A DNA stretch of 64,000 bases. It comes from Rossellomorea aquimaris. Lineage in GTDB: Bacteria; Bacillota; Bacilli; Bacillales; Bacillaceae_B. The notes beneath the pieces were generated by a model. That model searched no databases. It worked only from the letters and a program-made list of their open reading frames with translations, and was not told the DNA's origin. Positions within the stretch are counted from its first letter, which is position 1. Each line of letters starts with the position of its first letter. A program made the translations under genes and the position numbers. The stretch is from the NCBI RefSeq assembly GCF_035590735.1, contig NZ_CP141595.1, positions 1,235,001-1,299,000 on the forward strand. Direction: 5' to 3'. Of the stretch, positions 42,453 through 51,996 are shown piece after piece.

Positions 42453-44036
42453 CTAATGTTGCTTTGGAATACTAACCGTAAACCATGCGCCGCCAAGCTC
42501 ACTATCTTCTACTGTTATGTACCCGTTCAGATGCTCCACACTTCTTTGAACCAAATGAAGACCGATGCCCCTGTCTTTGCCGGCCTTTGTAGAATAGCCC
42601 CTTTCAAATATCGAGTGTATATCCTGAATTCCCGCACCACTGTCTTCTATTTCAAAAATAAAATCATCACCTAAATCAGTCATAAACAATTGAACCCGCC
42701 TGTTGTGTAGTGGCTGGGATAAGACCTCTTCAAAGGCATTATCTAGAATGTTCCCAATGATGGTAATCAATTTTTCCTGCTGTACATCTATAAGTGGTGT
42801 TGTAATTGAGCTATCATGATGAATCGAGAACGAGATCTTCAACTCTTGAGACCGATTATATTTTCCAATGATCAGGCCTGCAAGGACAGGATCAGGAACC
42901 GCTTTCAATAGAAATTGAATTAAGTCTTCATATCCAGAGGATTCCTCCTGTATGAGGGCTAACGCCTCTTCGTGATGATGAAGTTGAATGAGACCTGCAA
43001 TCGTATTCAGTTTGTTTCTGTATTCATGGGTCTGTGAGCGCAATATACCTGCATACGCTTGAACCTGAGACAGTTCTTTAGTGAGCTGATCAATTTCATC
43101 CTTCCTCCTGAAACTGGCAACCACCCCGACGATCGTTTCCTCTTCAAAAATAGGAAGCCTGTTGACGATTAGGTCATGATGATTTAATGAAATCTCATCA
43201 TCCAGCCGGCTTTCGCGCGTTTCCAATACATCCATCATTTTCGTATCGGGAATGACTTCTAGAATGTGCCTTCCCCTATTGGAGGATTGATGATCAAGAG
43301 CCAGGATACTGTGAGCTCTTGCATTTATTTCCGTAATCGATCCATGTTGATCGATTGCAATGATTCCTTCCCGGACCGATTCGATGATGGCCCGCTTTTC
43401 CTTAAACTGCATGGCAATTTCAGCAGGCTCCAAACCGAAGATCGCCTTTTTGATCCCTTTCCCAATAAAAAAGGAGCCGATGATTCCGATTAATAGGATG
43501 ACGGTGACGAGTATCAGTACCTTAGTACGATAGGGAATGACGATGTCGTGGATACTGTCTTCAAGAAATCCGACTGACACTACCCCAATGATTTCGTTTT
43601 GGGCGTTTCTTATAGGAACCTTTCCTCTAACAGATGGTCCTAATGATCCCCTTGCATGAGAAACATAAGATTCCCCCTTTATTAAGGCTCTTTCATTGTC
43701 TCCACCGACCATCTTTTTCCCGAGCCGTTCAGGCATGGGGTGAGAGTAGCGGACAGAGTCTCTATTGCCGACAACAATAAAGGTGGCTCCTGTTTCTTTT
43801 CGAATATCTTCCACCAGGGGCTGGATGATGTCTTCCGGCTGATTTGCATTAAAGGCCTCGATGACAGCCGGCATCTTGGATACAGATTGTGCCACCGCCA
43901 GTGCTTGTTTCCCTTTCAGGTCCGTTAATGTATCGGACAGCATCCTGAAAAAGATGATTGATAGGGATAAAATCAATAATGAAAGAAGTGCTAATACAAT
44001 AATGATAATCTTCGATTGAAGTGAGAACTTTTTCAT
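42453..44036 (-). CDS. Sensor histidine kinase, CitS/DctS-like
   Basis: 527 residues from ATG 44036 (GAAGGA upstream; the TTG/ATG further out would add a spurious leader). Membrane segment (about 12-32), extracytoplasmic sensor domain (about 40-170; KETGATFIVVGNRDSVRYSHP is typical of citrate/dicarboxylate sensors), second membrane segment (about 172-195), a PAS domain (about 215-325), phosphorylated H337 in SQTHEYRNKLNTI, and a GHKL ATPase (NILDNAFEE, DSGAGI, GIGLHLV). Should sense an external carboxylate and phosphorylate the regulator encoded next. Together they probably induce tctCBA. Confidence 0.9.
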   Translation of the reverse strand: MKKFSLQSKIIIIVLALLSLLILSLSIIFFRMLSDTLTDLKGKQALAVAQSVSKMPAVIEAFNANQPEDIIQPLVEDIRKETGATFIVVGNRDSVRYSHPMPERLGKKMVGGDNERALIKGESYVSHARGSLGPSVRGKVPIRNAQNEIIGVVSVGFLEDSIHDIVIPYRTKVLILVTVILLIGIIGSFFIGKGIKKAIFGLEPAEIAMQFKEKRAIIESVREGIIAIDQHGSITEINARAHSILALDHQSSNRGRHILEVIPDTKMMDVLETRESRLDDEISLNHHDLIVNRLPIFEEETIVGVVASFRRKDEIDQLTKELSQVQAYAGILRSQTHEYRNKLNTIAGLIQLHHHEEALALIQEESSGYEDLIQFLLKAVPDPVLAGLIIGKYNRSQELKISFSIHHDSSITTPLIDVQQEKLITIIGNILDNAFEEVLSQPLHNRRVQLFMTDLGDDFIFEIEDSGAGIQDIHSIFERGYSTKAGKDRGIGLHLVQRSVEHLNGYITVEDSELGGAWFTVSIPKQH

Positions 44037-44154
44037 TGCAGGTTCCTTCTTTTCGGAAAATTCTATTATTACTAGAATAAAAGAGTTGATGGGTTTGTAC
44101 AAGGGGAGATGAGAATCTACTACAGATGAGTTTTAAACATACAACACGTGGTAT

Positions 44155-44610
44155 ATGAAACATAGTACATTTAAGAGGAGGATTCATAACGTTTTGGCAA
44201 GTATCGTTACAATCGGAGCCATCATTTTCATCCTGGTAAACTTGATCTATTTCTTTAAGGATAAGCATTTCAAATACAGTTATTTTAGTACAACGCTTTT
44301 TTATAAGCTGTTTTTCGTACTTTTCAGTATCATGATCGCATTTGCTGTACTCTATTATGTCCTGTCATTTGAGAATCCTATGCTGCGTGTCAGTTCACCC
44401 ACTGGGAAGCCGGTAGAGCATACGTTTCTCAATTATCTCTATTACAGCGGGGTGACGATCCTGTCCGTCGGGTACGGAGATTATATCCCGACAGGCCATA
44501 TCCGATTCTTTGCACTGCTTGAGGCAGCCATAGGATTGCTGCTTCCTACGGCCTATTTTATGAAGGTATTGGAGTCGAAGGGAAAAGAGGATAGGGAGTA
44601 TAATAAATAG
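44155..44610 (+). CDS. Two-helix potassium channel protein
   Basis: 151 residues. Membrane helices at about 15-35 and 47-68, then a pore helix and selectivity filter T-I-L-S-V-G106-Y107-G108-D, then a final inner helix (about 118-140). GYGD is the canonical potassium filter. There is no cytosolic RCK domain, so gating is unknown. The Shine-Dalgarno before ATG 44155 is weak. Single gene, divergent from the histidine kinase. Confidence 0.82.
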   Translation: MKHSTFKRRIHNVLASIVTIGAIIFILVNLIYFFKDKHFKYSYFSTTLFYKLFFVLFSIMIAFAVLYYVLSFENPMLRVSSPTGKPVEHTFLNYLYYSGVTILSVGYGDYIPTGHIRFFALLEAAIGLLLPTAYFMKVLESKGKEDREYNK

Positions 44611-44732
44611 AAGTGAGGATCTGATTTTGGTGAGAGTGTAATGTGCTGCATCAAGGTCAGGTTCTTTTTTTGTTTCTTGCGAGCTTCTATCATCATGAAT
44701 AGAATAGAGAGAGAATAAAGGGTTAAAAAGGA

Positions 44733-45125
44733 GTGGCCGCAATAAAGAAAATCAAGAAAATGATTTATATATTATTAGGTTTGTTATTTATGGGGATCGG
44801 GATTGTAGGCGTCGTACTGCCTCTCATACCAACGACTCCACTTTTATTGTTAGCATCCTTTTTCTTTGTAAGGGGATCCGAACGATTTGAGGTTTGGTTT
44901 AAAGGAACCAGTGTATATAAGATGCATTTAGAAGGTTTTATTCGTCATCGATCCATGACACTGCGCCAGAAGGTTACGCTGCTGATTTTTTCAGACATCA
45001 TGATTCTCATCCCGCTGATTTTATCGGATAGTATGATAGTGAAAGTGATCCTGAGTTTGATCATTGTGTATAAGTATTATTATTTTATTTTTAAAATAAG
45101 GACTGTAGCAGTTCGGGGGGATTGA
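44733..45125 (+). CDS. DUF454 (YbaN-like) membrane protein
   Basis: 130 residues. Two N-terminal membrane segments around the family signature GIVGVVLPLIPTTPLLLLASFFFVRGS, then a RHRSMTLRQK loop and two further segments. Function unknown. The start is uncertain: GTG 44733 sits on the likely Shine-Dalgarno (AAAAAGGAG), ATG 44760 has none, and an ATA at 44742 is at ideal spacing. The GTG call is kept as the conservative choice. Confidence 0.75.
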   Translation: MAAIKKIKKMIYILLGLLFMGIGIVGVVLPLIPTTPLLLLASFFFVRGSERFEVWFKGTSVYKMHLEGFIRHRSMTLRQKVTLLIFSDIMILIPLILSDSMIVKVILSLIIVYKYYYFIFKIRTVAVRGD

Positions 45126-45169
45126 TGGTGATGGGGTCATGGAGACTAGTCAATTTATCTTTCAAAAAT

Positions 45170-45215
45170 AGCGTGTACCAGGTACAAATGACATCCATTG
45201 TACCTGGTACACGCT
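45170..45215. repeat. GTACCAGGTAC inverted repeat, copy 2
   Basis: 17-bp arms AGCGTGTACCAGGTACA / TGTACCTGGTACACGCT around the spacer AATGACATCCAT. Same core and a closely similar spacer to the copy at 20562-20599. Confidence 0.8.
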
Positions 45216-45229
45216 ATGAGTCAACTCCA

Positions 45230-45676
45230 TTACATCCACAAATTCGGCTTCACAACCATAAACCACAGCATAGCCAGGAGAAGGATTAGATAAATCCAAA
45301 CAGTCCGATTCAATTTTCCAACCAGCCATTCCCGGTCGGCGTCCTTCTCTGCAAACTTCCGTAGTGTCGGTGAGAACGCCCTTGCGAGAAAGAACAGGGA
45401 GCAGAACATAATGACAAGGGTCATGATGATCCACGGTGTACTCCACGTCCAAGGTCCGAGTAGAACCAGGAGAATTCCTGTTCCGACGAGCACGTGTCCC
45501 GCATGCTTGGAAAGTCGGACCGTAAAGCGGAACGTGTCCAAGTACGAAGGAAGCACGGACTCAGAAGCGGTCCGTAATTTTTTAATCATCGGCAATAGTA
45601 TGAAAAATGGGCCGATGGAGGCCACGACGCTGATCACATGAAGATAGATGAGCGTTCTGTAAAATAAATACTCCAT
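45230..45676 (-). CDS. Four-helix membrane protein, possibly DUF2269-like
   Basis: 148 residues with four membrane segments, an early His in YLHVISVVASIG and a second in LSKHAGHVLVGTG, which recalls the DUF2269/CopD-like group of possible haem-binding membrane proteins. Assignment is weak. It starts 11 nt after the ASCH gene's stop on the same strand, with only GACGG as a site, so it is probably translationally coupled. Confidence 0.55.
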   Translation of the reverse strand: MEYLFYRTLIYLHVISVVASIGPFFILLPMIKKLRTASESVLPSYLDTFRFTVRLSKHAGHVLVGTGILLVLLGPWTWSTPWIIMTLVIMFCSLFFLARAFSPTLRKFAEKDADREWLVGKLNRTVWIYLILLLAMLWFMVVKPNLWM

Positions 45677-45686
45677 CCGTCGTACT

Positions 45687-46025
45687 CTACTCGTTCACTA
45701 ATGTGAATTCGTGCACCCATACTTTCATGCTCGGGTGCCATGGCATTCCTGGGTGATAAGAGAGAATCGATTCTTTATATTCCTCCACAGTATTAAACCC
45801 TTCCTGCTTGGCATGATCATCTGTCAGCTCACCAAGTGATTGGGAGTAGACGCTTTCTACTATGTATTTCTTTCCTTGAAGCTCCATGATTTCTCCAATG
45901 TCAGCGTATCGTCCGTTTCTGCGGGTCGCCGTTTTCTCACCCTTAATCACTTTCTCGACGTCCTCAGTTTTAGTAACCAGACGGTCGATCGTACACGTTT
46001 TTGGCGGTAGTTGTTGATTTGTCAT
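45687..46025 (-). CDS. ASCH-domain protein
   Basis: 112 residues. The ASCH beta-barrel (PUA-like RNA-binding fold) is seen in the TRRNGRYADIGEIMELQGKKYIVESVYSQSLGELTDDHA stretch, with the characteristic GEK-TATRR entry. Such proteins are thought to bind RNA or modified nucleosides; the role here is unknown. AAAGGGG precedes ATG 46025. Followed closely by a small membrane-protein gene. Confidence 0.78.
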   Translation of the reverse strand: MTNQQLPPKTCTIDRLVTKTEDVEKVIKGEKTATRRNGRYADIGEIMELQGKKYIVESVYSQSLGELTDDHAKQEGFNTVEEYKESILSYHPGMPWHPSMKVWVHEFTLVNE

Positions 46026-46116
46026 TTTAAAAACCCCTTTCGACCTTTAACTATAGCATAGTCTGGGTTAAGGAATATGACCGATTAGAAAAATTCAGCC
46101 TTAATTTAGTAGTAAG

Positions 46117-46437
46117 CTACTGCAATCCTTTCTGCATTTTCGTCCTCATTTTGTTATTCTGAAAGGAAATCTGTCCGAATGAGTTACCTGTTTCACCGTC
46201 CCACACCATATCGATTTGATAGGAAGGGGTTCCTTTTTTTCCACTCTCACCCATTATTTTTCCTTCTCCGCCAATTAGTTCAATGGCTTCTTCTAGTTCC
46301 ATCCCTTTTGTCACACCGTTAAATTCCTCAAGTGTGATGGCCCGGGTGTTCTCTTTCGCTTCTTCGGCATTAGAACATCCGAAAAGAAATGAAAGGGAAA
46401 GGATACCAATCATAACTCCATTACAATAGTTTCTCAT
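46117..46437 (-). CDS. DUF3862 lipoprotein
   Basis: 106 residues from ATG 46437 (GAGGAGGT 9 nt upstream; the ATGs at 46458/46455 overlap that site). Signal peptide with lipobox LFGC near residue 22, then a single DUF3862 domain (FNGVTKGMELEEAIELIGGEG ... ISFQNNKM), a SmpA/BLIP-like fold. Exported and membrane-tethered; function unknown. Confidence 0.78.
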   Translation of the reverse strand: MRNYCNGVMIGILSLSFLFGCSNAEEAKENTRAITLEEFNGVTKGMELEEAIELIGGEGKIMGESGKKGTPSYQIDMVWDGETGNSFGQISFQNNKMRTKMQKGLQ

Positions 46438-46583
46438 TAATATATACCTCCTCATCACTTATATCTGTGTAACGTTTTAAACACTAAAAATGTTTCACGA
46501 ATCGAATTAATTTTCTGGAAGAGAACGTCACCTGGTGCTATGATGGGGGAATACTAAATACAGAAAGAAGGCCTCAGGGAGAA

Positions 46584-47522
46584 GTGAAAAAGTGGCAAAC
46601 GTATCTGATACTCGTGTTCATCATGTTGATTTGGGGCTTTAATGTTCCTGCACTAAAGGTTTTGGTGAGTGAATTTACGCCTGTAACGATTACATCTCTC
46701 CGCATCTTCACAGCAGGGATTACGGTATTTATCGTTCTTGGTATCATGAGGAAAATAAGAAAACCAACGGCTAAAGAGTTCTTGTTCATTATCTTGGGTG
46801 GCTTGTTGAATGTGGTCAGTCATCATTACTTCTTATCGGTTGGTTTAACAGGCACGTCATCAACAAACGGTGGCCTCATATTGGGAACCGGTCCGTTGTT
46901 GACGGCTTTAATGGCAACCATCATCCTGCGAAACCGGCCTACAGTGATTAAAATCCTCGGGTTTCTGTCTGGTAGTTTCGGGGTTGCGATCATTGTGTTG
47001 TCAGGCGGAGAGGGATTAGGCGGACTTAAGACCGGAGATCTGTTTATCTTTATCTCCATCTTTTCTCAGGCCATAAGCTTCATCATCATCAGTCGGGCCG
47101 CCAAAACTCTGGACCCCCGATTACTTACGGGTTATATGATGGTGTTCGGATCCATTGTCTTATTTGCCATTAGTCTGGTGACAGAGCCGGGAGCACTGAA
47201 GGAGTTAGGAAATTCCTCAGGCTCGATTTGGCTTCTATTCTTTGCTTCTGCCATTTTAGCAACGGCAGTAGGGCACATGATTTACAACCATTCAATCGGG
47301 AAAATTGGAGCCGCTGAAACATCGATTTTTCTGAATCTCAATACCTTTTTCTCCCTCGTAGGAGCAGCCATTTTTCTTAATGAAACCGTGACGATTTATC
47401 ACCTGATCGGATTGGTGTTCATCGTCCTTGGAGTAATATGCGGATCCGGTACGCTTGAAGAAATCGTCATCAGAAGAAAACAAAAGAGATTCTTAAAAGA
47501 AAAACAGAGACATCAGATGTAG
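46584..47522 (+). CDS. EamA/DMT-family transporter
   Basis: 312 residues with ten membrane segments in two EamA repeats (MLIWGFNVPALKVLVSEFTPVTITSLR at the start; GHMIYNHSIGKIGAAETSIFLNL in the second half). These are drug/metabolite exporters of wide range; substrate unknown. Start GTG 46584, CAGGGAG upstream. The C-terminal tail is Lys/Arg-rich. Its own terminator overlaps the stop. Confidence 0.88.
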   Translation: MKKWQTYLILVFIMLIWGFNVPALKVLVSEFTPVTITSLRIFTAGITVFIVLGIMRKIRKPTAKEFLFIILGGLLNVVSHHYFLSVGLTGTSSTNGGLILGTGPLLTALMATIILRNRPTVIKILGFLSGSFGVAIIVLSGGEGLGGLKTGDLFIFISIFSQAISFIIISRAAKTLDPRLLTGYMMVFGSIVLFAISLVTEPGALKELGNSSGSIWLLFFASAILATAVGHMIYNHSIGKIGAAETSIFLNLNTFFSLVGAAIFLNETVTIYHLIGLVFIVLGVICGSGTLEEIVIRRKQKRFLKEKQRHQM

Positions 47523-47538
47523 ATGCCTCTGTTTTTTT
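47505..47538 (+). terminator. Rho-independent terminator
   Basis: Stem CAGAGACATC/GATGCCTCTG (one mismatch) and a run of T; the left arm lies in the coding end of the EamA gene. Confidence 0.8.
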
Positions 47539-47646
47539 ATACGGTAGACATAATGGAATATAAAACTACGTGCAAATGGCATTGCGGATAGTCCTCTTTC
47601 TTTCTGCCCATACTGAAGGAAAAGTAATCTCCGATGGGGTGGTTCG

Positions 47647-48192
47647 ATGATTTATATTTACAATGACTTTGGCGGGACTCATACAACATCTCTTGCAGCA
47701 TCATATCACCTGCATATTCTAAAGCCTTCAAACAGCCCATTAACTAAGAACGTCATCCTCAATATTCCTTACTTTAACCAGCTGACGAAAAAAGACGCCG
47801 GACAAATCCTTTTTCGCGGGGTGGACGTAGAAAATAACCCCGTGTATACGATAGGAAGGAGGTCATCAAAGAATGTCGTACCAGCACTAACTGATTTGAG
47901 TACCATCCTGCTTAGAAGATATGGAGAAAGGGAGAAAATCATCATTTCCAACACCTCGCCGACTGTTCCTCCCCTCATGACAGCCGGGGGGTTCTTGTCC
48001 AGGGAGCTTGGAATCGATTGGATAGGTGTTCCCCTTCTCGTGAAAGGGGCACAGCAATGCCACAATCTCATCTATCATCTCGTTGAGGAAACGAAACAAG
48101 TGGCCAAAGCTTCCCATGAGCAGGTAGTTGTGTTGGAAAATGAAAAATATCAATATAAAATTGGAAAAAAACATATATTCTGGAATAAATAA
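47647..48192 (+). CDS. DUF3189 family protein
   Basis: 181 residues. Starts MIYIYNDFGGTHTTSLAASYHL, the hallmark of DUF3189, a P-loop-less family found in sporulating Firmicutes. The middle carries NIPYFNQLTKKDAG, RGVDVENNPVYTIGRR and TAGGFLSRELGIDWIG. No membrane segment or signal. Function unknown; the spore-former distribution suggests a developmental role, but that is inference. Confidence 0.8.
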   Translation: MIYIYNDFGGTHTTSLAASYHLHILKPSNSPLTKNVILNIPYFNQLTKKDAGQILFRGVDVENNPVYTIGRRSSKNVVPALTDLSTILLRRYGEREKIIISNTSPTVPPLMTAGGFLSRELGIDWIGVPLLVKGAQQCHNLIYHLVEETKQVAKASHEQVVVLENEKYQYKIGKKHIFWNK

Positions 48193-48306
48193 ATATTATA
48201 ATGAGTAAATACTACTAGGTAAAAGGTTTGTCTTGGTGAAGTTCAGGACGAATCGGATAGAATCAAACATAAAGGTAATACTACAGTAAAAACGGAGGTG
48301 TCCACA

Positions 48307-48450
48307 TTGGAAGGTAAACCACTTCACTATGATGGCAGTCACCAATACGCAACAGGGGAAGCACAAGAGAACACTCCATTTGAACTAACAGACGAAATGA
48401 GAAAGAACATAGGGGGAAACCCTTTTGAAGCTTCAGGAGAGGAAGAGTAA
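48307..48450 (+). CDS. Small acidic protein of 47 residues, unknown
   Basis: Start TTG 48307 with GGAGGTG at ideal spacing (CGGAGGTGTCCACATTG). It begins MEGKPLHYDGSHQYATGEA and ends in an acidic EASGEEE. A good terminator follows. No membrane segment. No family recognised; its size, acidity and isolated position resemble the many small Bacillus stress or spore proteins, but no function is claimed. Confidence 0.7.
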   Translation: MEGKPLHYDGSHQYATGEAQENTPFELTDEMRKNIGGNPFEASGEEE

Positions 48451-48478
48451 GAAACGACTAAAACCTCTGTTCAATCGG

Positions 48479-48511
48479 ATGTTGTCTATCAGACAGCATT
48501 CTTTTTTTTTC
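48479..48511 (+). terminator. Rho-independent terminator
   Basis: Stem ATGTTGTC/GACAGCAT (one G-U) followed by ten T. Confidence 0.85.
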
Positions 48512-48593
48512 TAAGAACGCCTAACCGTGGATAATTCCATCTTTTTTTCACAAAATAATACAGCGGAAAATATGAGTGAAGGATGGATGAAGA

Positions 48594-49229
48594 ATGGCAC
48601 AAGTATTATATATTACAGCTCATCCCCATGATGATACATTATCGTACAGCATGGCGGTGGCGAAAGCATTTATGGATACGTATAAAGAAGTGAACCCTGA
48701 CGATGAAGTGGTTCACATTGATCTGTACCGTGAGCATATTCCCCATATTGACGCTGATGTGTTTAGTGGATGGGGGAAGCTTCAATCGGGAAAAGGGTTT
48801 GAGGAGCTTTCATCGGAAGAAAAGTCGAAAGTGAATCGCCTCAATGAATTATCAGAACAGTTTATTTCTGCTGATAAATATGTGTTCGTTACACCATTAT
48901 GGAACTTCTCATTCCCACCGGTGATGAAAGCGTATATTGACTCTGTGGCAGTTGCCGGTAAGTCGTTTAAGTATACAGAGCAGGGACCGGTCGGATTACT
49001 GACAGACAAGAAAGCTATCCATATCCAGGCACGAGGTGGCATTTACTCAGAGGGACCTGCAGCCGGCATGGAAATGGGGCATCGTTACCTGGACATCATC
49101 ATGCAATTTTTCGGCGTACCTTCCTTCGAGGGGGTATTTGTGGAGGGTCATGCGGCGATGCCTGATAAAGCCCAAGAGATCAAAGAGAATGCCATTGCAA
49201 GAGCGAAGGATGCTGCTCATACATTTTAA
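48594..49229 (+). CDS. azoR: FMN-dependent NADH:azoreductase
   Basis: 211 residues, flavodoxin-like quinone/azo reductase. FMN-binding loops visible: [20 protein letters not shown] at the start (phosphate loop), [21 protein letters not shown] near 100-120, and [17 protein letters not shown] near 148. It reduces quinones, and azo dyes in vitro, by two electrons and is usually part of the thiol/electrophile stress response. Monocistronic, with a terminator just after the stop. Confidence 0.9.
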   Translation: MAQVLYITAHPHDDTLSYSMAVAKAFMDTYKEVNPDDEVVHIDLYREHIPHIDADVFSGWGKLQSGKGFEELSSEEKSKVNRLNELSEQFISADKYVFVTPLWNFSFPPVMKAYIDSVAVAGKSFKYTEQGPVGLLTDKKAIHIQARGGIYSEGPAAGMEMGHRYLDIIMQFFGVPSFEGVFVEGHAAMPDKAQEIKENAIARAKDAAHTF

Positions 49230-49238
49230 ACAAAGGGA

Positions 49239-49266
49239 AGAGCCTGAACAAATGCGTTCAGGCTCT
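49239..49266. terminator. Bidirectional Rho-independent terminator
   Basis: 11-bp perfect stem AGAGCCTGAAC/GTTCAGGCTCT between azoR and the convergent MFS gene. Confidence 0.85.
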
Positions 49267-49270
49267 CTTA

Positions 49271-50545
49271 TTATACAATTGTAGGCTTCTCAATCTCATT
49301 TCCTTTCGGATCAGGGACGAAGGCAAGAATCACAAGTCCTATGATAAAGAGGACGACGAGACTGAATACGCCGCTATTGGATTCACCTGTCACTTGGGCG
49401 GTGACGGCCACTAACAATGGTCCGAGGATCGAGGCGAATTTACCGAAGATATTGTAAAAACCGAAGAATTCGTTGGCGTTCTTCTTAGGGATTAATTTTG
49501 CAAAGTATGCCCGGCTCAATGCCTGAATGCCGCCTTGAGAAGAAGCAACGAGCATAGCGAGGATCCAGAAGTCCATTGTGGTCTCTAAGAAGTAAGCGTA
49601 AATGCATACGATGATATAAACGAAAATCCCTACATACAACATCTTTTTCCCCGTGAACCTCTCTGCCAGCCTCCCGTAAAGAATAGCAAAAGGTCCAGCC
49701 ACCACCTGAGTAACAAACAGGATGATCAAGAGATTAGTGGATGTGATCCCGAGATCTGTTCCGTAGGCAGTGGACATTGTAATGATGGTGCCGACTCCGT
49801 CGATATAAAAGAAATAAGCAAGAAGAAACAAAAATAGTGCACGATATTTCCTGATTTCTTTCATCGTTCTACCGAGACGTTTAAAGCTATTGGCAACGGG
49901 GTTCTTTTCACGCTCAATAAAGTAGCGCTGATGGACATTTTTTATTAAGGGGATGGTAAAGAGTCCCCACCATAAAGCAGTAATGATGAACGCGATTTTA
50001 CTGGCGATGGTAACGGAGAAAGGGAGTACGCCATTTTGAGATAATATGATGATGGCGATGCTTATGATAAACGGAATCGTGCTCCCGATGTACCCGAATC
50101 CAAATCCACGGGATGACACCCTGTTCATTCGCTCTTCCGTCGTTACGTCGGTTAAAAAAGCATCATAGAAGACATTTGAACCAGCTGAACCGACCGCTGC
50201 CACTGTATAAAAAATTAAAAGGAGCAGCCACTGATCGCTTGGAACGAAAGCAAGCAGGGCAGTAAATGTAACACCGAGGGCAAAGAAGAAGGTGAAAAAT
50301 TTCTTCTTGTAGCCTTCATAATCGGCAATCGTTCCGAGAATCGGACCAATCATAGCCAGGATAAAGGTGGCAATCGCAATGGTGTACCCTAAATAAGCAG
50401 TGGAATTAGCGGCACTGACCCCTGCGTTAGTAGCGGCAGCCTTATAGAAAAGCGGAAAGACTGCGGTTGAAATTATAATGGAATAGGCTGAGTTTGCCCA
50501 GTCATAAAAGATCCAGCTGCTTTCTTCTTTTGAAAAACGCTTCAT
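49271..50545 (-). CDS. MFS transporter, UMF1 family (YxiO-like)
   Basis: 424 residues, about eleven to twelve membrane segments. The start SWIFYDWANSAYSIIISTAVFPLF and the loop SSRGFGFGYIGS are UMF1 (Atg22-like) signatures. Function in bacteria is unclear; efflux of amino acids or small metabolites is assumed. AGGGGG precedes ATG 50545. Its start lies 33 nt past the stop of the phosphodiesterase gene, so the two may be one transcript. Confidence 0.87.
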   Translation of the reverse strand: MKRFSKEESSWIFYDWANSAYSIIISTAVFPLFYKAAATNAGVSAANSTAYLGYTIAIATFILAMIGPILGTIADYEGYKKKFFTFFFALGVTFTALLAFVPSDQWLLLLIFYTVAAVGSAGSNVFYDAFLTDVTTEERMNRVSSRGFGFGYIGSTIPFIISIAIIILSQNGVLPFSVTIASKIAFIITALWWGLFTIPLIKNVHQRYFIEREKNPVANSFKRLGRTMKEIRKYRALFLFLLAYFFYIDGVGTIITMSTAYGTDLGITSTNLLIILFVTQVVAGPFAILYGRLAERFTGKKMLYVGIFVYIIVCIYAYFLETTMDFWILAMLVASSQGGIQALSRAYFAKLIPKKNANEFFGFYNIFGKFASILGPLLVAVTAQVTGESNSGVFSLVVLFIIGLVILAFVPDPKGNEIEKPTIV

Positions 50546-50578
50546 TGTTTTTCCCCCTAAGGAAACAAAATATCTTCT

Positions 50579-51874
50579 TTATATATCCAGAAATTCTTCG
50601 ATCACTTTTCCATCAGTTGCCCCCAGACTAAGGCCGAGCAGGCGTGCTAGTGTCGGACCTTCATCTACTAAATGCATAAACGGAATTTCAACATTTGACC
50701 GGATCCCTTTCCCGCAAGCCATGAAGATGGTGGAGTAGTCTTCTTTTTTAGGAGAATATCCGTGAGACCCATACGTATAACGCTTTTCCTTTACATCTTC
50801 CGGGGTGATGGTATGAATGAAAGATCCTTTAAGAGTATCTTTAAAATAAAAACCGGTTCGTGCTTCGAGCATAAAGGTACAACATTCATCGGCACCTTTT
50901 CTTCCGGCTTCTTCACCAGTGAGTATCTCTTCAATTCCATTGGAATGATCTACCTGCAATTGCTCCAATAGGGTTTGAACTGCTTGATTCGTTTCAGAAT
51001 CCTTCACATATACATAGGCCGAGCCATCACATCCTTTGCAGTATGCTTTCCAGTCGATGACTTTTCCATGGTCATTCACTGTGATCAATCCATTTTCCTT
51101 TAAAAGAACGTTTAGCTGAATAGCCTTTGATTCATCCAATGCACTATGATCACCAAGAGCGACAATAGTAGACTCTTCATAGATACCGTTATCCTTCAAG
51201 GCTTTTATGATTCTTCCCAACCGGGCATCATGGCGATGGATGGCCGCATGTGCTTCTTCTGAAGTAAACCCATGGTAATGACGCTGTGTATCAAGATCCG
51301 TAAAGTGCACAAGCAATAGGTTCGGCTTCTTATTGATCGTTTCAACGGTGGATTCCAGAACGAAATCATCAAGCTCAGGTTGATTCAGGCCTTTCCGTAT
51401 GTGGCCAAAGAGACGATTCATGTGTAATTGGTAGAGAGGACTTCCATTGAAAAGGGAAACAAGGATTTGATTATGCCATGGCCGATTCGCGAAGATCTCG
51501 GGCATGTTGTAATCAATGTCCGCTTTCGCAGTCACTGGCCAGAGCAGAGCGGCTGTGGTCATATCTGCTTTCTTGGCTTCGTCATACAAAGTGGTACTCT
51601 TGACATGTCGTCGATGCCAATACCAATCCGGAGAAACCCGGCCAGGCTGAATGAGTGTATTATTCACAATACCGTGACGATTAGGATGCTTACCGGTGAC
51701 AATGGTGGCGTGACAGGGATATGTCACAGAAGGATAAATGGTCTCGACATTTTTGCAAAAGGACCCATGGGCAAGCAGTTCTTGAAAGTGAGGAAGACCT
51801 TTTAGAATGGGGTAATCCAAAGCAGATAAACAGTCGAAAGATATGACAATCAGGTGATCTGTAAGTCGGGTCAT
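50579..51874 (-). CDS. Alkaline-phosphatase-superfamily nucleotide pyrophosphatase/phosphodiesterase
   Basis: 431 residues with no signal peptide. Metal and nucleophile sites of the NPP family: ISFDCLSA (Asp, near 14), TYPCHATIVTGKHPNRHG (Thr nucleophile near 70), HFTDLDTQRHYHG (Asp/His near 195), ALGDHSALDE (Asp-His near 243) and SHGYSPK (His near 375). It hydrolyses phosphodiester or pyrophosphate bonds of nucleotides or nucleotide sugars. GGAGG precedes ATG 51874. Probably in the cytosol. Confidence 0.85.
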   Translation of the reverse strand: MTRLTDHLIVISFDCLSALDYPILKGLPHFQELLAHGSFCKNVETIYPSVTYPCHATIVTGKHPNRHGIVNNTLIQPGRVSPDWYWHRRHVKSTTLYDEAKKADMTTAALLWPVTAKADIDYNMPEIFANRPWHNQILVSLFNGSPLYQLHMNRLFGHIRKGLNQPELDDFVLESTVETINKKPNLLLVHFTDLDTQRHYHGFTSEEAHAAIHRHDARLGRIIKALKDNGIYEESTIVALGDHSALDESKAIQLNVLLKENGLITVNDHGKVIDWKAYCKGCDGSAYVYVKDSETNQAVQTLLEQLQVDHSNGIEEILTGEEAGRKGADECCTFMLEARTGFYFKDTLKGSFIHTITPEDVKEKRYTYGSHGYSPKKEDYSTIFMACGKGIRSNVEIPFMHLVDEGPTLARLLGLSLGATDGKVIEEFLDI

Positions 51875-51996
51875 AATGGCCTCCAGCTTTCGCGTAGGAT
51901 TGTACTATATACCTATTAATATAGCAGAACATTCAGAATAAAAATATGAAATTTCGATTATGCTGACGTTAAGGGACCGTAAAGACGGAAGTGACA

